Shown here piece by piece: positions 8,879 to 16,700 of a DNA stretch of 64,000 nucleotides. The translations under genes were made by a program, and so were the position numbers. Numbering within the stretch: the stretch's first letter is position 1; the number at the start of each line of letters is the position of its first letter. Below the pieces are notes generated by a model. It saw nothing but the letters and a program-made list of their open reading frames with translations, was not told the origin of the DNA and did not search any database. Source of the DNA: Streptomyces sp. NBC_00223 (GTDB lineage Bacteria > Actinomycetota > Actinomycetes > Streptomycetales > Streptomycetaceae); assembly GCF_036199905.1 (NCBI RefSeq), contig NZ_CP108109.1, positions 682,001-746,000 on the forward strand, in the 5' to 3' direction.

Positions 8879-9902
8879 GAGTCCGCCTCCCCTCGTACCG
8901 GGGTGTCTCGGGCCAGGAAGCGGTGTGCGCGGGCGCGTCGAGCAGCGTGAGCGTGGCCGCGTCCGCCTCCAGCAGCGTCAGTGAGAAGCCGCGCATGTCG
9001 AGGGCTGTCACGTAGTCGCCGACCAGGGCCCGTTCGGTGACCACCCCGAGCTCGTCGAGCCGGCGGGTCACCTCCTGGAGGACGGCGTACAGCTCCATTC
9101 GGGTGATGGCGCCCAGTCCGTTGACCAGGACCACGGCCGGCGAGCCGAATCCGAGGCCGAGGGGTCCGGCCAGTGAGGTCACCATCTCCCCCACCAGTTC
9201 GCCCAGCGGCCGGGTGGAGACCGTACGGCGGGCGCGCTCCCCGTGGATGCCGACGCCGAACTCGATGTCGCCGTCCAGCAGGTCGAACGCGGGCCGGCCG
9301 GTCGCCGGAGCGGTGTGCGCGGCGGACGCCACGGCCAGACTGCGGCAGCGGCTCACCAGATCGGTGCCCAGCGCCACCAGCTCCGCCAGACCCATGCCGG
9401 TGTCGGCCGCGGCGCCCAGGATCTTCTCCACCAGGACGGTCGCTCCCGTGCCGCGGCGGCCGGTGGCGACCTCGGCGGACTCCGAGGCCACGTCGTCGTC
9501 GATCAGGACCCGGGCGCAGGCGATGCCCTCGCGGGCCAGCCGTTCCGCCGCGATCCCGAAGTTGATCTTGTCGCCGGTGTAGTTCTTCACCAGGTGCAGC
9601 ACACCGCCCTCCCGGGCCACCGCGCGGGAGGCCGCGAAGATCTGCCGGTTGTGCGGCGAGGCGAAGATCCGACCCGGGCAGGCGGCGTCCAGCATGCCTG
9701 CCCCGACATAGCCGATGTGCAGGGGTTCATGCCCCGACCCACCGCCGGACACCAGTCCGACACGGCGGGACGGCGAGGGGTGCAGACACCGGATGTATCC
9801 GTTCTGCTCGTCCCAGACGACGGTCCCGGCGTGGGCCCGGGCGAAACCGGCCAGGGCGTCACCGACCAGGTCGTCGATCTCATTCGCGAAGTACAGGCCC
9901 AT
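8856..9902 (-). CDS. dhaK: Dihydroxyacetone kinase subunit DhaK
   Basis: A 348-residue protein with the DhaK fold. The glycine-rich GLVSGGGSGHEPLH segment is at residues 49-62, and the substrate-binding histidine is His220 in IEFGVGIHGE. DhaK binds dihydroxyacetone covalently as a hemiaminal, and DhaL supplies the phosphate, giving dihydroxyacetone phosphate. It is the first gene of a two-gene unit with dhaL. Because the facing operon contains an AfsA-like enzyme that consumes dihydroxyacetone phosphate, a supply role is possible. Other short-chain keto sugars are alternative substrates. Confidence 0.9.
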   Translation of the reverse strand: MGLYFANEIDDLVGDALAGFARAHAGTVVWDEQNGYIRCLHPSPSRRVGLVSGGGSGHEPLHIGYVGAGMLDAACPGRIFASPHNRQIFAASRAVAREGGVLHLVKNYTGDKINFGIAAERLAREGIACARVLIDDDVASESAEVATGRRGTGATVLVEKILGAAADTGMGLAELVALGTDLVSRCRSLAVASAAHTAPATGRPAFDLLDGDIEFGVGIHGERARRTVSTRPLGELVGEMVTSLAGPLGLGFGSPAVVLVNGLGAITRMELYAVLQEVTRRLDELGVVTERALVGDYVTALDMRGFSLTLLEADAATLTLLDAPAHTASWPETPRYEGRRTHAHAIRS

Positions 9903-10028
9903 GAGTGCCAGACCTCTCCGGAGAACGGCGGGCGGTCTCCTGTCCTCTCATGCTGAGCCGTGCCGCCGGGACCGGCAACTCGCCGCCGCGATCGCCCGAG
10001 GCCGCGGGCCTGTCCGTGCCGCCGGCCC

Positions 10029-10080
10029 GGGGCGGCGGCACGGGGCGGCGGCACGGGGCGGCGGGCCGGGGCGGCGGGCC
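10029..10080. repeat. Four tandem copies of a 13-bp GC-rich unit
   Basis: Four contiguous 13-base units can be read directly: two copies of GGGGCGGCGGCAC followed by two of GGGGCGGCGGGCC. They lie about 130 bp upstream of dhaK in non-coding DNA. Confidence 0.85.
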
Positions 10081-10398
10081 GTAAGGGACCGGGACGGCTC
10101 CGCCCTCGCCACTGGATACGGACCGGTCGGTACGGGAACGCCGGGGTCCTGTGACGGCCGGGGGCGTCGCCTCAGGAGGTCAGGTCGGCGCGGTCCGGGC
10201 GCGCCGCTGGGCGTGGGAGGGCCCTTGACGGTGCTGCGCCCGGCTTTCCGATTGCCGGTCAACTGCCGGACGTGGGCGCGCGGGTGGGGCCGGCGCGGGC
10301 GGGAGCGCGGGGGCGCGGGGGCGCTTCGGGGGTACGGGGGCGCGTGTCGTGCGCGGGGCGCGGGGCGCTGGAGCATGGGCCGGGCGTTGGGCTGGTGG

Positions 10399-10428
10399 GC
10401 GGCCACCCGCCCGGGGGCGGGTGGCCGC
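10399..10428 (-). terminator. Strong hairpin downstream of the SGNH hydrolase gene
   Basis: A perfect 14-bp inverted repeat (GCGGCCACCCGCCC and its complement) separated by two bases lies 31 bp past the stop codon of the SGNH hydrolase. It is the obvious transcript end for that gene. Confidence 0.7.
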
Positions 10429-10459
10429 TTGGTGGGTGCCCGTCGGCGCGGGCCCCCGG

Positions 10460-11791
10460 TCAGGCGGTCGCCGAGCAGCTCACCGTGGCGGTGGGGTTGC
10501 CCGCGCCGGCGGGCAGGGAGGCGAGGAAGCCGAAGTCGGTGCTCGCTCCGTTGGCCAGAGAGCCGTTCCAGTCGGCGCTGCGGACGGTGGCCGATCCGTT
10601 GGAGCCAGTGGTCAGGGTGCCGTTCCAGGCCTGGGTGATCTGGGCGCCTCCGTTCGGGACGATGGTCACGGCCCAGCTGCGGATCGACCCGCCGGAGGTG
10701 TTCTTCACCGTGATCGCGCCCTGGTAGCCGCCCTGCCAGGAGGACGTGATGCTGAGGACGGCGGTGCAGCCCCCGCCGCCCGTGCCGCCGGAGCCGGAGC
10801 CTCCGGTGGTGGTGCCGCCGGTCGTCGTACCACCGTTGGTCGTGCCGCTGGTGGAACCGGTCGTGGAGCCGGCGGTGGTGCCGCTTGAACTGCCGGTGGT
10901 GCTGCCGCCGTTGGTCGACCCCGTGGTGGAGCCCGCGGTCGAACCGGACGTGGAGCCGGCGGTCGTCCCGCCGGTGGTCGTACCGCCGGTCGTGGTGCCG
11001 CCGGTCGTCGTACCACCGGTGCTCGTACCACCGGTGGTGCCGCCGCCCGTGCTGAGCAGGGCCGCCAGCGGCGGGTACCAACGGGCGGCCACCTTCACGA
11101 TGCCCGCGTCATTGGGGTGGACGCCGTCGGACGTGTCGGTGGCGTCGTTGAACCCGGTCCACTGGTCCACGACCGTCACCGGCGACTGCGCGGTGCTGAT
11201 CGACTGCGCCCACGCCGGGATCTGCTGGTTGAACGTGATGACGCGCTGCGCGCACTCGGCGCAGTTGCTCGGGTTCATCGGGAGGATCTGGGCGACCAGG
11301 ACCTTCATCGAGGGGTTGCTCGCCCGCATCTGGCCGACCATCGTGGTGAAGGACGCGAGGATCTGGCTGGGCGCGATGTTGCTCCAGACGTCATTGGTCC
11401 CCAGGTGCATGATAACGATGTCGGGCTTGGTGGCCGACAGCCAGCCGGGCAGCTGGTTCTGGCTGGCGATGTTGGTCGCCAGGATGCCGCCGTGGCCCTC
11501 GTTGTCGCCGTCGTACGGAACCGAGCAGCCCTGCGGGCCGAGGGTGCCGACGAAGTCGATGTTCTTGTAACCGGCGTTCTGCAGCTGGTTCCAGAGCAGG
11601 GCGCGCCAGCAACCGGGCGAGCCGGTGATGGAGTCACCGAGCGGCATGATCCGCACGGGCGCGGCAGCGGCGGCCGGCGACGCGGCGGCGGCCGGGCGGG
11701 CGCCCCGCACACCGACGACGGCGGCCACGACGAGCAGCACGGCGAGCATCGTTCTGAGTAGAGGTCGCGCCAGGGGGTGGTGGGTCCTCAT
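10460..11791 (-). CDS. Secreted SGNH/GDSL hydrolase with C-terminal CBM2
   Basis: A 443-residue exported esterase. A signal peptide with an alanine-rich cleavage region spans residues 1-45. The SGNH domain follows, with block I GDSIT (Ser54), the block III asparagine in HLGTND (Asn133) and block V DGVHPND (Asp222, His225). A Thr-Gly-Gly/Ser-rich linker then leads to a CBM2 cellulose-binding module of about 100 residues starting near CTAVLSITSSWQGGYQG. This fits a deacetylase or esterase acting on plant polysaccharide, such as an acetyl xylan esterase. ATG 11791 is chosen because GGAAGG lies six bases upstream and it begins a clean signal peptide. A CebR-type box lies 30 bp upstream, so cellobiose or cello-oligosaccharide control is expected. 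Confidence 0.9.
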   Translation of the reverse strand: MRTHHPLARPLLRTMLAVLLVVAAVVGVRGARPAAAASPAAAAAPVRIMPLGDSITGSPGCWRALLWNQLQNAGYKNIDFVGTLGPQGCSVPYDGDNEGHGGILATNIASQNQLPGWLSATKPDIVIMHLGTNDVWSNIAPSQILASFTTMVGQMRASNPSMKVLVAQILPMNPSNCAECAQRVITFNQQIPAWAQSISTAQSPVTVVDQWTGFNDATDTSDGVHPNDAGIVKVAARWYPPLAALLSTGGGTTGGTSTGGTTTGGTTTGGTTTGGTTAGSTSGSTAGSTTGSTNGGSTTGSSSGTTAGSTTGSTSGTTNGGTTTGGTTTGGSGSGGTGGGGCTAVLSITSSWQGGYQGAITVKNTSGGSIRSWAVTIVPNGGAQITQAWNGTLTTGSNGSATVRSADWNGSLANGASTDFGFLASLPAGAGNPTATVSCSATA

Positions 11792-11820
11792 CTTCGGTCC
11801 TTCCGCGTGGGGGGATCTTG

Positions 11821-11834
11821 TGGGAGCGCTCCCA
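11821..11834. promoter_or_regulatory. CebR-type operator
   Basis: The perfect 14-bp palindrome TGGGAGCGCTCCCA lies 30 bp upstream of the SGNH hydrolase start. It equals the known CebR recognition sequence of Streptomyces, where the LacI-family repressor CebR silences cellulolytic genes until cello-oligosaccharides bind it. Confidence 0.9.
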
Positions 11835-12083
11835 CAGATGCCTATCAATGGCATCCGGGCTGCCCGCGCGTCAAGACATCCGTCACCATCCCGCCGCGCG
11901 CGGCGACCCGAACAGGCCCCGCGGGGGGCGCACGTCGGCGCGCGTCGGCGCCTCCGCGTACGGGAGCCGGCCGCGGCCTCGCGGGAAGCACCCCCGACAG
12001 GCCCGGCGGGTCAGGGCGTCGGCGGACGCGCGGCACGGGCCGGGACCCCCGACGCGACGCCCTCGGCGGGCGCCGGATCGCGT

Positions 12084-12860
12084 ATGGCAGTGTCGCGTTC
12101 CGTGAAGCCTGATCTCGTACTCCTGCGCGACCTGATCGATTCGTCGCCGGTGATCGGCACCAGGCCCGACCGGGGCTGCCCGGAGGCCGACATCCGCCGG
12201 GCGGAGTCGGTCGTGGGCCCGCTGCCGGCGTCGTACCGGTGGTGGCTGGCGCACTACGGCGAGGGAACGGTCCACGGTGAGGCGCTGGCGACCGTCGTAC
12301 CGCCCCGGCACGCCGGGGCGGTGGGGGACCTCACCGGGCTGCGGGCCGGGAACCGGCTCGGCTTCCACGACGACGGCGACTGCGACGACAGTTACCACTT
12401 CGCCCTCGACGAGCGGGAGGACGAGGAGTGTCCGGTGGTCCGGTGGGACTGCTTCACAGGGGGCGAGGAGCGGTTCGCGGATTCCTTCGCGGGATTCCTG
12501 ACCGCGCGGGTCGCACTCGCGTCGGGGCTCGGAAACGGCCCGAACCCGACGATCGCCCGCTTGTGGCGGTCCACCCCTGGCGTTCTGCGGCCCGACGGGG
12601 TCCATGTCTACGGACCGCACACGTTCGTCGAACGCGACAGGACGTACCGGGTACGGGCCTTGGCGCCGCACTGGGTGCTCATCGGTGACGACGGCGGCGG
12701 ACGGGGACTGTTCATGCGGCGCCACGGCCGCGACCGGACGTCGGTGTACCGGCTGGACTTCCGTGCGGTCGACGGGGACATCGAGGACAGCGGTGGCGAA
12801 CGTGTCACCGGCGATCTCCTCGCCTGGCTGCTGGCCGGGACGGACGGCCGCCGCAGCTGA
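12084..12860 (+). CDS. SMI1/KNR4 (SUKH-like) family protein
   Basis: A 258-residue cytoplasmic protein. The segment EADIRRAESVVGPLPASYRW, then WLAHYG, near residues 35-60 matches the SMI1/KNR4 (SUKH) fold, which in bacteria often serves as an immunity protein against polymorphic toxins. Acidic runs such as DDDGDCDDS and DEREDEE follow. No toxin gene is adjacent: it is flanked by the SGNH gene and a convergent polyprenyl synthase gene. ATG 12084 is used; GTG 12090 is possible. The biological role is unknown. Confidence 0.72.
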   Translation: MAVSRSVKPDLVLLRDLIDSSPVIGTRPDRGCPEADIRRAESVVGPLPASYRWWLAHYGEGTVHGEALATVVPPRHAGAVGDLTGLRAGNRLGFHDDGDCDDSYHFALDEREDEECPVVRWDCFTGGEERFADSFAGFLTARVALASGLGNGPNPTIARLWRSTPGVLRPDGVHVYGPHTFVERDRTYRVRALAPHWVLIGDDGGGRGLFMRRHGRDRTSVYRLDFRAVDGDIEDSGGERVTGDLLAWLLAGTDGRRS

Positions 12861-12905
12861 GGTTCTGTGTCGCGGCCGACGGCAGGCCCGGGCGGGGGCG
12901 GTCGG

Positions 12906-14069
12906 TCACGACGACCTCGTCGTCGGATCGTACGGATCGTAGGCCGCGGGGCCCCGGCCCGTGGACGCTTCGAGGACGTCGAGGAGGGCGGTGCGGGCCC
13001 GTGGGGTGAGGTGGGCGGCGGAGAGACGGGCGGCGCAGCGTTCCATCAGCCGGTCGATCCGGCGTACGACGACCGCCCGTGCCCCGGTCCGCGTCAGGGC
13101 CTCCCGTACGGCGGCGAGGTCCGCCGGCGAGAGTGCGCGGTCGCCGACCGCGTCGTCCAGCAGCCGCAAGGCGGCCTTGTCGCCGGACTTCTCGGCCCGG
13201 ACGCGCGCGACGGCCGTCACATACGTGAGCTTGCCCTCGCGGATGTCGTCCCCCGAGGGCTTGCCCGTGCGCCGGGGGTCGCCGAAGACGCCGAGCAGAT
13301 CGTCGTACAGCTGGAAGGCGACGCCCGCGCACCGGCCCGCGTCACGCAGCGCGCGGGCGTCGGCGGCGTCTGCCCCCGCCAGCGCGGCGCCGAGCGCGAG
13401 CGGCCGCTCGGCGGAGTACAGCGCGCTCTTGAGATACGCCATGCGCATCGCGCGGGCCGGCGAGCGTTCGCCGGTCGTCTGCGCGTGCAGGTCGAGATAC
13501 TGGCCCGCGACCATTTCCGTACGCATGGCCGCCCACACCGGCCGCAGCCGACTCCGCGCGCCGGCCGACAGCCCGGCCTCGGCGACCAGGTCGTCCGCCC
13601 AGGCCAGCGCCAGATCGCCGACGAGCACGGCGGCCGACCAGCCGAAGGGCGCGGCCGCCCCGGCGCCGGGCGCGCCGCCGCCCGGGTGCTGGCGGGCGAA
13701 GTCCACGTGTACGGAGGGGCGGCCCCGGCGCAGCAGGGAGCCGTCCATCACGTCGTCGTGGACGAGCGCGCAGGACTGGACGAGTTCGACGGAGGCGGCG
13801 ACGTCGAGCACCGCCCGCGCGCTGTCGTCCGCGGGCGCGGCGCAGGCGCGCCACGCCCACCAGACCAGGGCGGAACGCCGTCGGCTGCCCCCGCCCAGGG
13901 CGAAGTCCGCGAGCCGCCGGGCCACGTCCGCCGCGAAGGTGGCGTCGACGGCCGCGGCCTCCTTCAGGCGCCGGTCGAGGAAGGCTTCCAGCGCGCGGCG
14001 CACCGCCGCGGGGACGTCGGCGTCGGTCCGCGCGAGGAGGGCGGCGGGGTCGAGGGGGGAGGGTGTCAC
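12906..14069 (-). CDS. Polyprenyl diphosphate synthase (geranylgeranyl-type)
   Basis: A 387-residue trans-prenyltransferase. The first aspartate-rich motif is DDVMD at residues 105-109, preceded by SCALVH; the second is DDLLGVFGD at about 256-264. Both are needed for Mg-dependent chain elongation of dimethylallyl or geranyl diphosphate with isopentenyl diphosphate. A glycine/alanine-rich insertion lies around residues 130-142. No phytoene synthase, terpene cyclase or other isoprenoid gene is nearby, so it is an orphan synthase. The product length (C15, C20 or longer) is not assigned. Confidence 0.88.
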   Translation of the reverse strand: MTPSPLDPAALLARTDADVPAAVRRALEAFLDRRLKEAAAVDATFAADVARRLADFALGGGSRRRSALVWWAWRACAAPADDSARAVLDVAASVELVQSCALVHDDVMDGSLLRRGRPSVHVDFARQHPGGGAPGAGAAAPFGWSAAVLVGDLALAWADDLVAEAGLSAGARSRLRPVWAAMRTEMVAGQYLDLHAQTTGERSPARAMRMAYLKSALYSAERPLALGAALAGADAADARALRDAGRCAGVAFQLYDDLLGVFGDPRRTGKPSGDDIREGKLTYVTAVARVRAEKSGDKAALRLLDDAVGDRALSPADLAAVREALTRTGARAVVVRRIDRLMERCAARLSAAHLTPRARTALLDVLEASTGRGPAAYDPYDPTTRSS

Positions 14070-14838
14070 GGGCTGTTCCAGCCGTTCGATAGGGGTTTCG
14101 CGTCGCAGGGCGCGCTGCGTCGCGGAGCCTCGTCCCGTGGCGGGCCCCGGTCGCCGGGGTCCCGCTGACGAGTGTCCCCCGCCCGGTCCGCCCGGCCGTC
14201 GGCGGGTCCCGCGCTCCGGCGGTCGCGCCCGGCCGGCGTGCGCCGCCCGCGTACCGGCACGCGCGCCGCGCGGGCAGCGCTCACCCGCGCGCCCGCCCCG
14301 CCGGGGGCGCCCTCACCGGGCCCGGCGCAGTGCTCGGTCATGTTCTCCATGTGCCCGGACGCGGCCCGCGCGTCCCACCGGGGAGAGCCGAACGGGTAAC
14401 GCGGCCTGCCGGGGGCCCGCCCGCCACACGTCGGCGACCGGCCGCCGCCGTCACCGTCGACCGGTACGACGCCGCACTCCGTACGGGCCCTGGCCGGGCA
14501 GTGCCTCGGCGCGACGTACGGCCGCCGGTGCTCCGGCGGAGGCCCGACCGCCCAACCCGCCGGCCCCGCCGCCCGGCGCCACGTACCGGCCCGGGCACCG
14601 CCGGACCGGGACGTCCCACGTCCCGCCATCGCGGCGGCATCGGGTGACGCCACCCGACTCACCCGCACCCGCCCGCGCCGGAGCCCCTTCCCAGGGCTCG
14701 CGTCGCCGACCGACGGGGGCCGGTCGGACACCGCCGAACCGGTTCGTCTGACGTCCCGCCGTCGCGGCGGGTTCGGGGCCCCGCCCCCGGCCCGCGCACC
14801 CGGAGCCGCGTACAGACCCCCCGCGGACGCGGACCCGT
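14070..14838. other. Non-coding or unassigned GC-rich interval
   Basis: These 769 bp carry only arginine/proline/glycine-rich open frames with no plausible start, codon bias or domain. The polyprenyl synthase promoter and the 3' end of the XRE-PPOX gene border it. I see no clear RNA gene or strong hairpin. Confidence 0.5.
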
Positions 14839-15495
14839 TCAGGACGCCGAGATCCGCCGCCCGGTGATCCGTTCCGGGTCGACGCGGATCCATACGTCCC
14901 GGTGCCCGCCCGCCCAGGGCCCGGAGTGCGCGGCGGCGGCGAGGCGGCGTACGGCCTGCTCGTCGGTGACCCGGGTCGCCGGGCCCGTGACCAGGACGCT
15001 CCAGCCCTGGCTGAGCGCGTCGTCGATCCGGTCCACCTCGAAGGCGACCTCGGTGCCCGCCGCGAGGGACGGCACCGCGCCCTCGGCCGTCCTGAACACG
15101 ACGGCGCCGTCCACCACGTCGTAGTTGAGCGGCAGGATCACCGGCCCCTCGGGGGTGACGGCGGCGAGCCGGCCCACTCCGTGGTCGGACATCAGGGCCC
15201 GGCACTCGTCGGGGTCGAGGACGGTGAACGTCGGGTGGCCCGCGGCCCTGCCCGTGCCCGGCGGCAGCCCGGCGTCGCCCCCGCGCAGGTGGGACGTCGT
15301 GGTGCCCAGCGCGTCGGCCACCCGGAGCAGGAACGCCTGCCCGGGAAACGCCCCCTGCTGCTCCTCGACGTACTGGAGGTAGCCGGGAGCCACCCCGGCC
15401 CGGTCGGCCACCTCCTCGCGGCTGAGCCCGACCTCCTTGCGGCGCAGCGCCAGCCGCCGGCCGATGTCGCCTGCCGTGTCCGGCTGTCCGTTCAC
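14839..15495 (-). CDS. XRE helix-turn-helix / pyridoxamine 5'-phosphate oxidase-like fusion protein
   Basis: A 218-residue two-domain protein. Residues 5-65 form an XRE DNA-binding domain (RRLALRRKEVGLSREEVADR, then GVAPGYLQYVE). Residues 80-215 are a split-barrel PPOX flavin-binding domain (CRALMSDHGVGRLAAVTPEG, VILPLNYDVVDGAVVFRT, WSVLVTGPATRV). The GTG at 15495 fits the XRE N-terminus. This fusion is common in streptomycetes and often lies with stress or dormancy genes. It is divergent from the CBS-BON gene. Confidence 0.85.
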   Translation of the reverse strand: MNGQPDTAGDIGRRLALRRKEVGLSREEVADRAGVAPGYLQYVEEQQGAFPGQAFLLRVADALGTTTSHLRGGDAGLPPGTGRAAGHPTFTVLDPDECRALMSDHGVGRLAAVTPEGPVILPLNYDVVDGAVVFRTAEGAVPSLAAGTEVAFEVDRIDDALSQGWSVLVTGPATRVTDEQAVRRLAAAAHSGPWAGGHRDVWIRVDPERITGRRISAS

Positions 15496-15636
15496 GCGAT
15501 CACGTCCTTCCGTACTGCGGCGGTGCAGGTCGTGCGGGACGACCGCGAGGCCGTGAGCCGCCCGAGGCCGTACGGCACCTCTTCCACTCTGGTCCCGCCC
15601 GGCCCGCCGCGCGAGGGCCGTCCGGGACCCCGGGCC

Positions 15637-15650
15637 GGGCCGACCGGCCC
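15637..15650. promoter_or_regulatory. GGGCCG-type palindrome upstream of the CBS-BON gene
   Basis: GGGCCGACCGGCCC is a 14-bp dyad between the XRE-PPOX and CBS-BON genes. Related dyads lie upstream of phosphoketolase (20978) and DoxX (23740), which suggests a shared regulator such as the OsdR-like protein of this block. Confidence 0.45.
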
Positions 15651-15792
15651 GGCCCCGCCCGCCAGGACGCCGGGACGCCGGGACGCCGGGACCATGGGCC
15701 CCGGCGGGCTTGCCCCGGTCGGCCCTACGCCCGGCGCGGCGAACCGCGCAGAGTGGGCGGAAAGACTCCACGACCGGCAGGGAGAAGCCACC

Positions 15793-16449
15793 ATGAGGCA
15801 CCGCACAGTGGGCGACCTGATGACCAGTTCCGTGGTACGGGTACCCGCGGACGCCCCCTTCAAGGCTGTCGTCAAGCTGCTTTCCGAGCACGACATCACC
15901 GCCGTGCCCGTCGTGGACGACGGCGACCGTCCGGTCGGCGTGGTCTCCGAGGCGGATCTGCTGCGCCGCCAGTCCGGCCGACCGGACCCGGCCGGGCGGG
16001 CGCGGTCGGCGACAAGCGCCGCGGGGCTGATGAGCAGCCCTGCCGTCGTCGCCCGGCCCGAGTGGACGGTCGTGCAGGCCGCCCGCGTCATGGACACGCG
16101 CGGGATCAAGCGGCTGCCGGTGGTGGACGAGACCGGGCGGCTGGTCGGGATCGTCAGCCGCGCCGACCTGCTGCGGGTGTTCCTGCGCCGGGACCGGGCC
16201 ATCCGCGAGGAGATCAGCGGGGAGGTGCTGGCCCGTACGCTCGGCATCACGCCCGCCGAGGTCCAAGTGGACGTCACCGACGGGCAGGTCACGCTGCACG
16301 GAACCGTCGAGCGCGTCAGTCTGATCCCCGTCGTGCTCCGGCTGTGCCAGGGCGTGGACGGGGTCGTCCGGGTCACCGAGGATCTGGACTACCGGTACGA
16401 CGACTCCCTCGCCTCGCCGGCAGGGGTCGAGCGCGGGCCGGTGCTGTAG
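15793..16449 (+). CDS. CBS-domain pair with C-terminal BON domain
   Basis: A 218-residue protein. Two CBS domains span residues 1-140: the first has VGDLMTSSVVRVPADAPFKA, the second has LMSSPAVVARPEWTVVQAAR. A BON domain follows from about 150 to 218 (ITPAEVQVDVTDGQVTLHGT). CBS pairs sense adenine nucleotides and BON domains are phospholipid- or membrane-associated. ATG 15793 has GGAGAAG upstream. It lies upstream of the GAF-domain kinase in the same direction and belongs to a stress/dormancy-like block. The ligand is unknown. Confidence 0.87.
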   Translation: MRHRTVGDLMTSSVVRVPADAPFKAVVKLLSEHDITAVPVVDDGDRPVGVVSEADLLRRQSGRPDPAGRARSATSAAGLMSSPAVVARPEWTVVQAARVMDTRGIKRLPVVDETGRLVGIVSRADLLRVFLRRDRAIREEISGEVLARTLGITPAEVQVDVTDGQVTLHGTVERVSLIPVVLRLCQGVDGVVRVTEDLDYRYDDSLASPAGVERGPVL

Positions 16450-16664
16450 GCCCCTCGCCGCGGAGCCGTCACCGTACGCCGAACGCCGTATGCCCGCCGC
16501 CGTAGGCCCGTCACCGGTCGCCCGCCGTACGCCCCCACGTGCACCCTCCCCCGCGAGCCCCCGGCGCACACAGCCGTGCCCGTCGCCCGGTCCGCTTCGC
16601 CTCCCTTGATGTCGAACACGCGGGCGCACGCCCCCACTCCAGCCGATACGGTGGGGCGGGCGGT

Positions 16665-16680
16665 GGTCACCGTGGTGACC
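16665..16680. promoter_or_regulatory. Perfect inverted repeat just upstream of the kinase gene
   Basis: GGTCACC-GT-GGTGACC, with 7-bp perfect arms, lies 20-35 bases before the TTG start of the sensor kinase. It could be an operator or a leader hairpin affecting translation. Confidence 0.4.
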
Positions 16681-16700
16681 CGGCACGGACGGAGGGACCG

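Larger units (their letters stand above)
9903..10459. other. Non-coding interval between dhaK and the SGNH hydrolase gene
   Basis: This 557-bp stretch has no convincing gene on either strand. It contains the dhaK upstream region, a 13-bp tandem repeat and a strong hairpin next to the SGNH gene, each listed separately. No DhaM-like reading frame was found here. Confidence 0.6.

Noticed and set aside
10796..11047. Similar short repeats in the SGNH gene
   Set aside because: They encode the Gly/Thr-rich linker to the CBM2 module and not a DNA element of its own.
14338..14640. Possible 100-residue gene in the 769-bp gap
   Set aside because: The translation is almost only arginine, glycine, proline and alanine, with no ribosome site and no signature.
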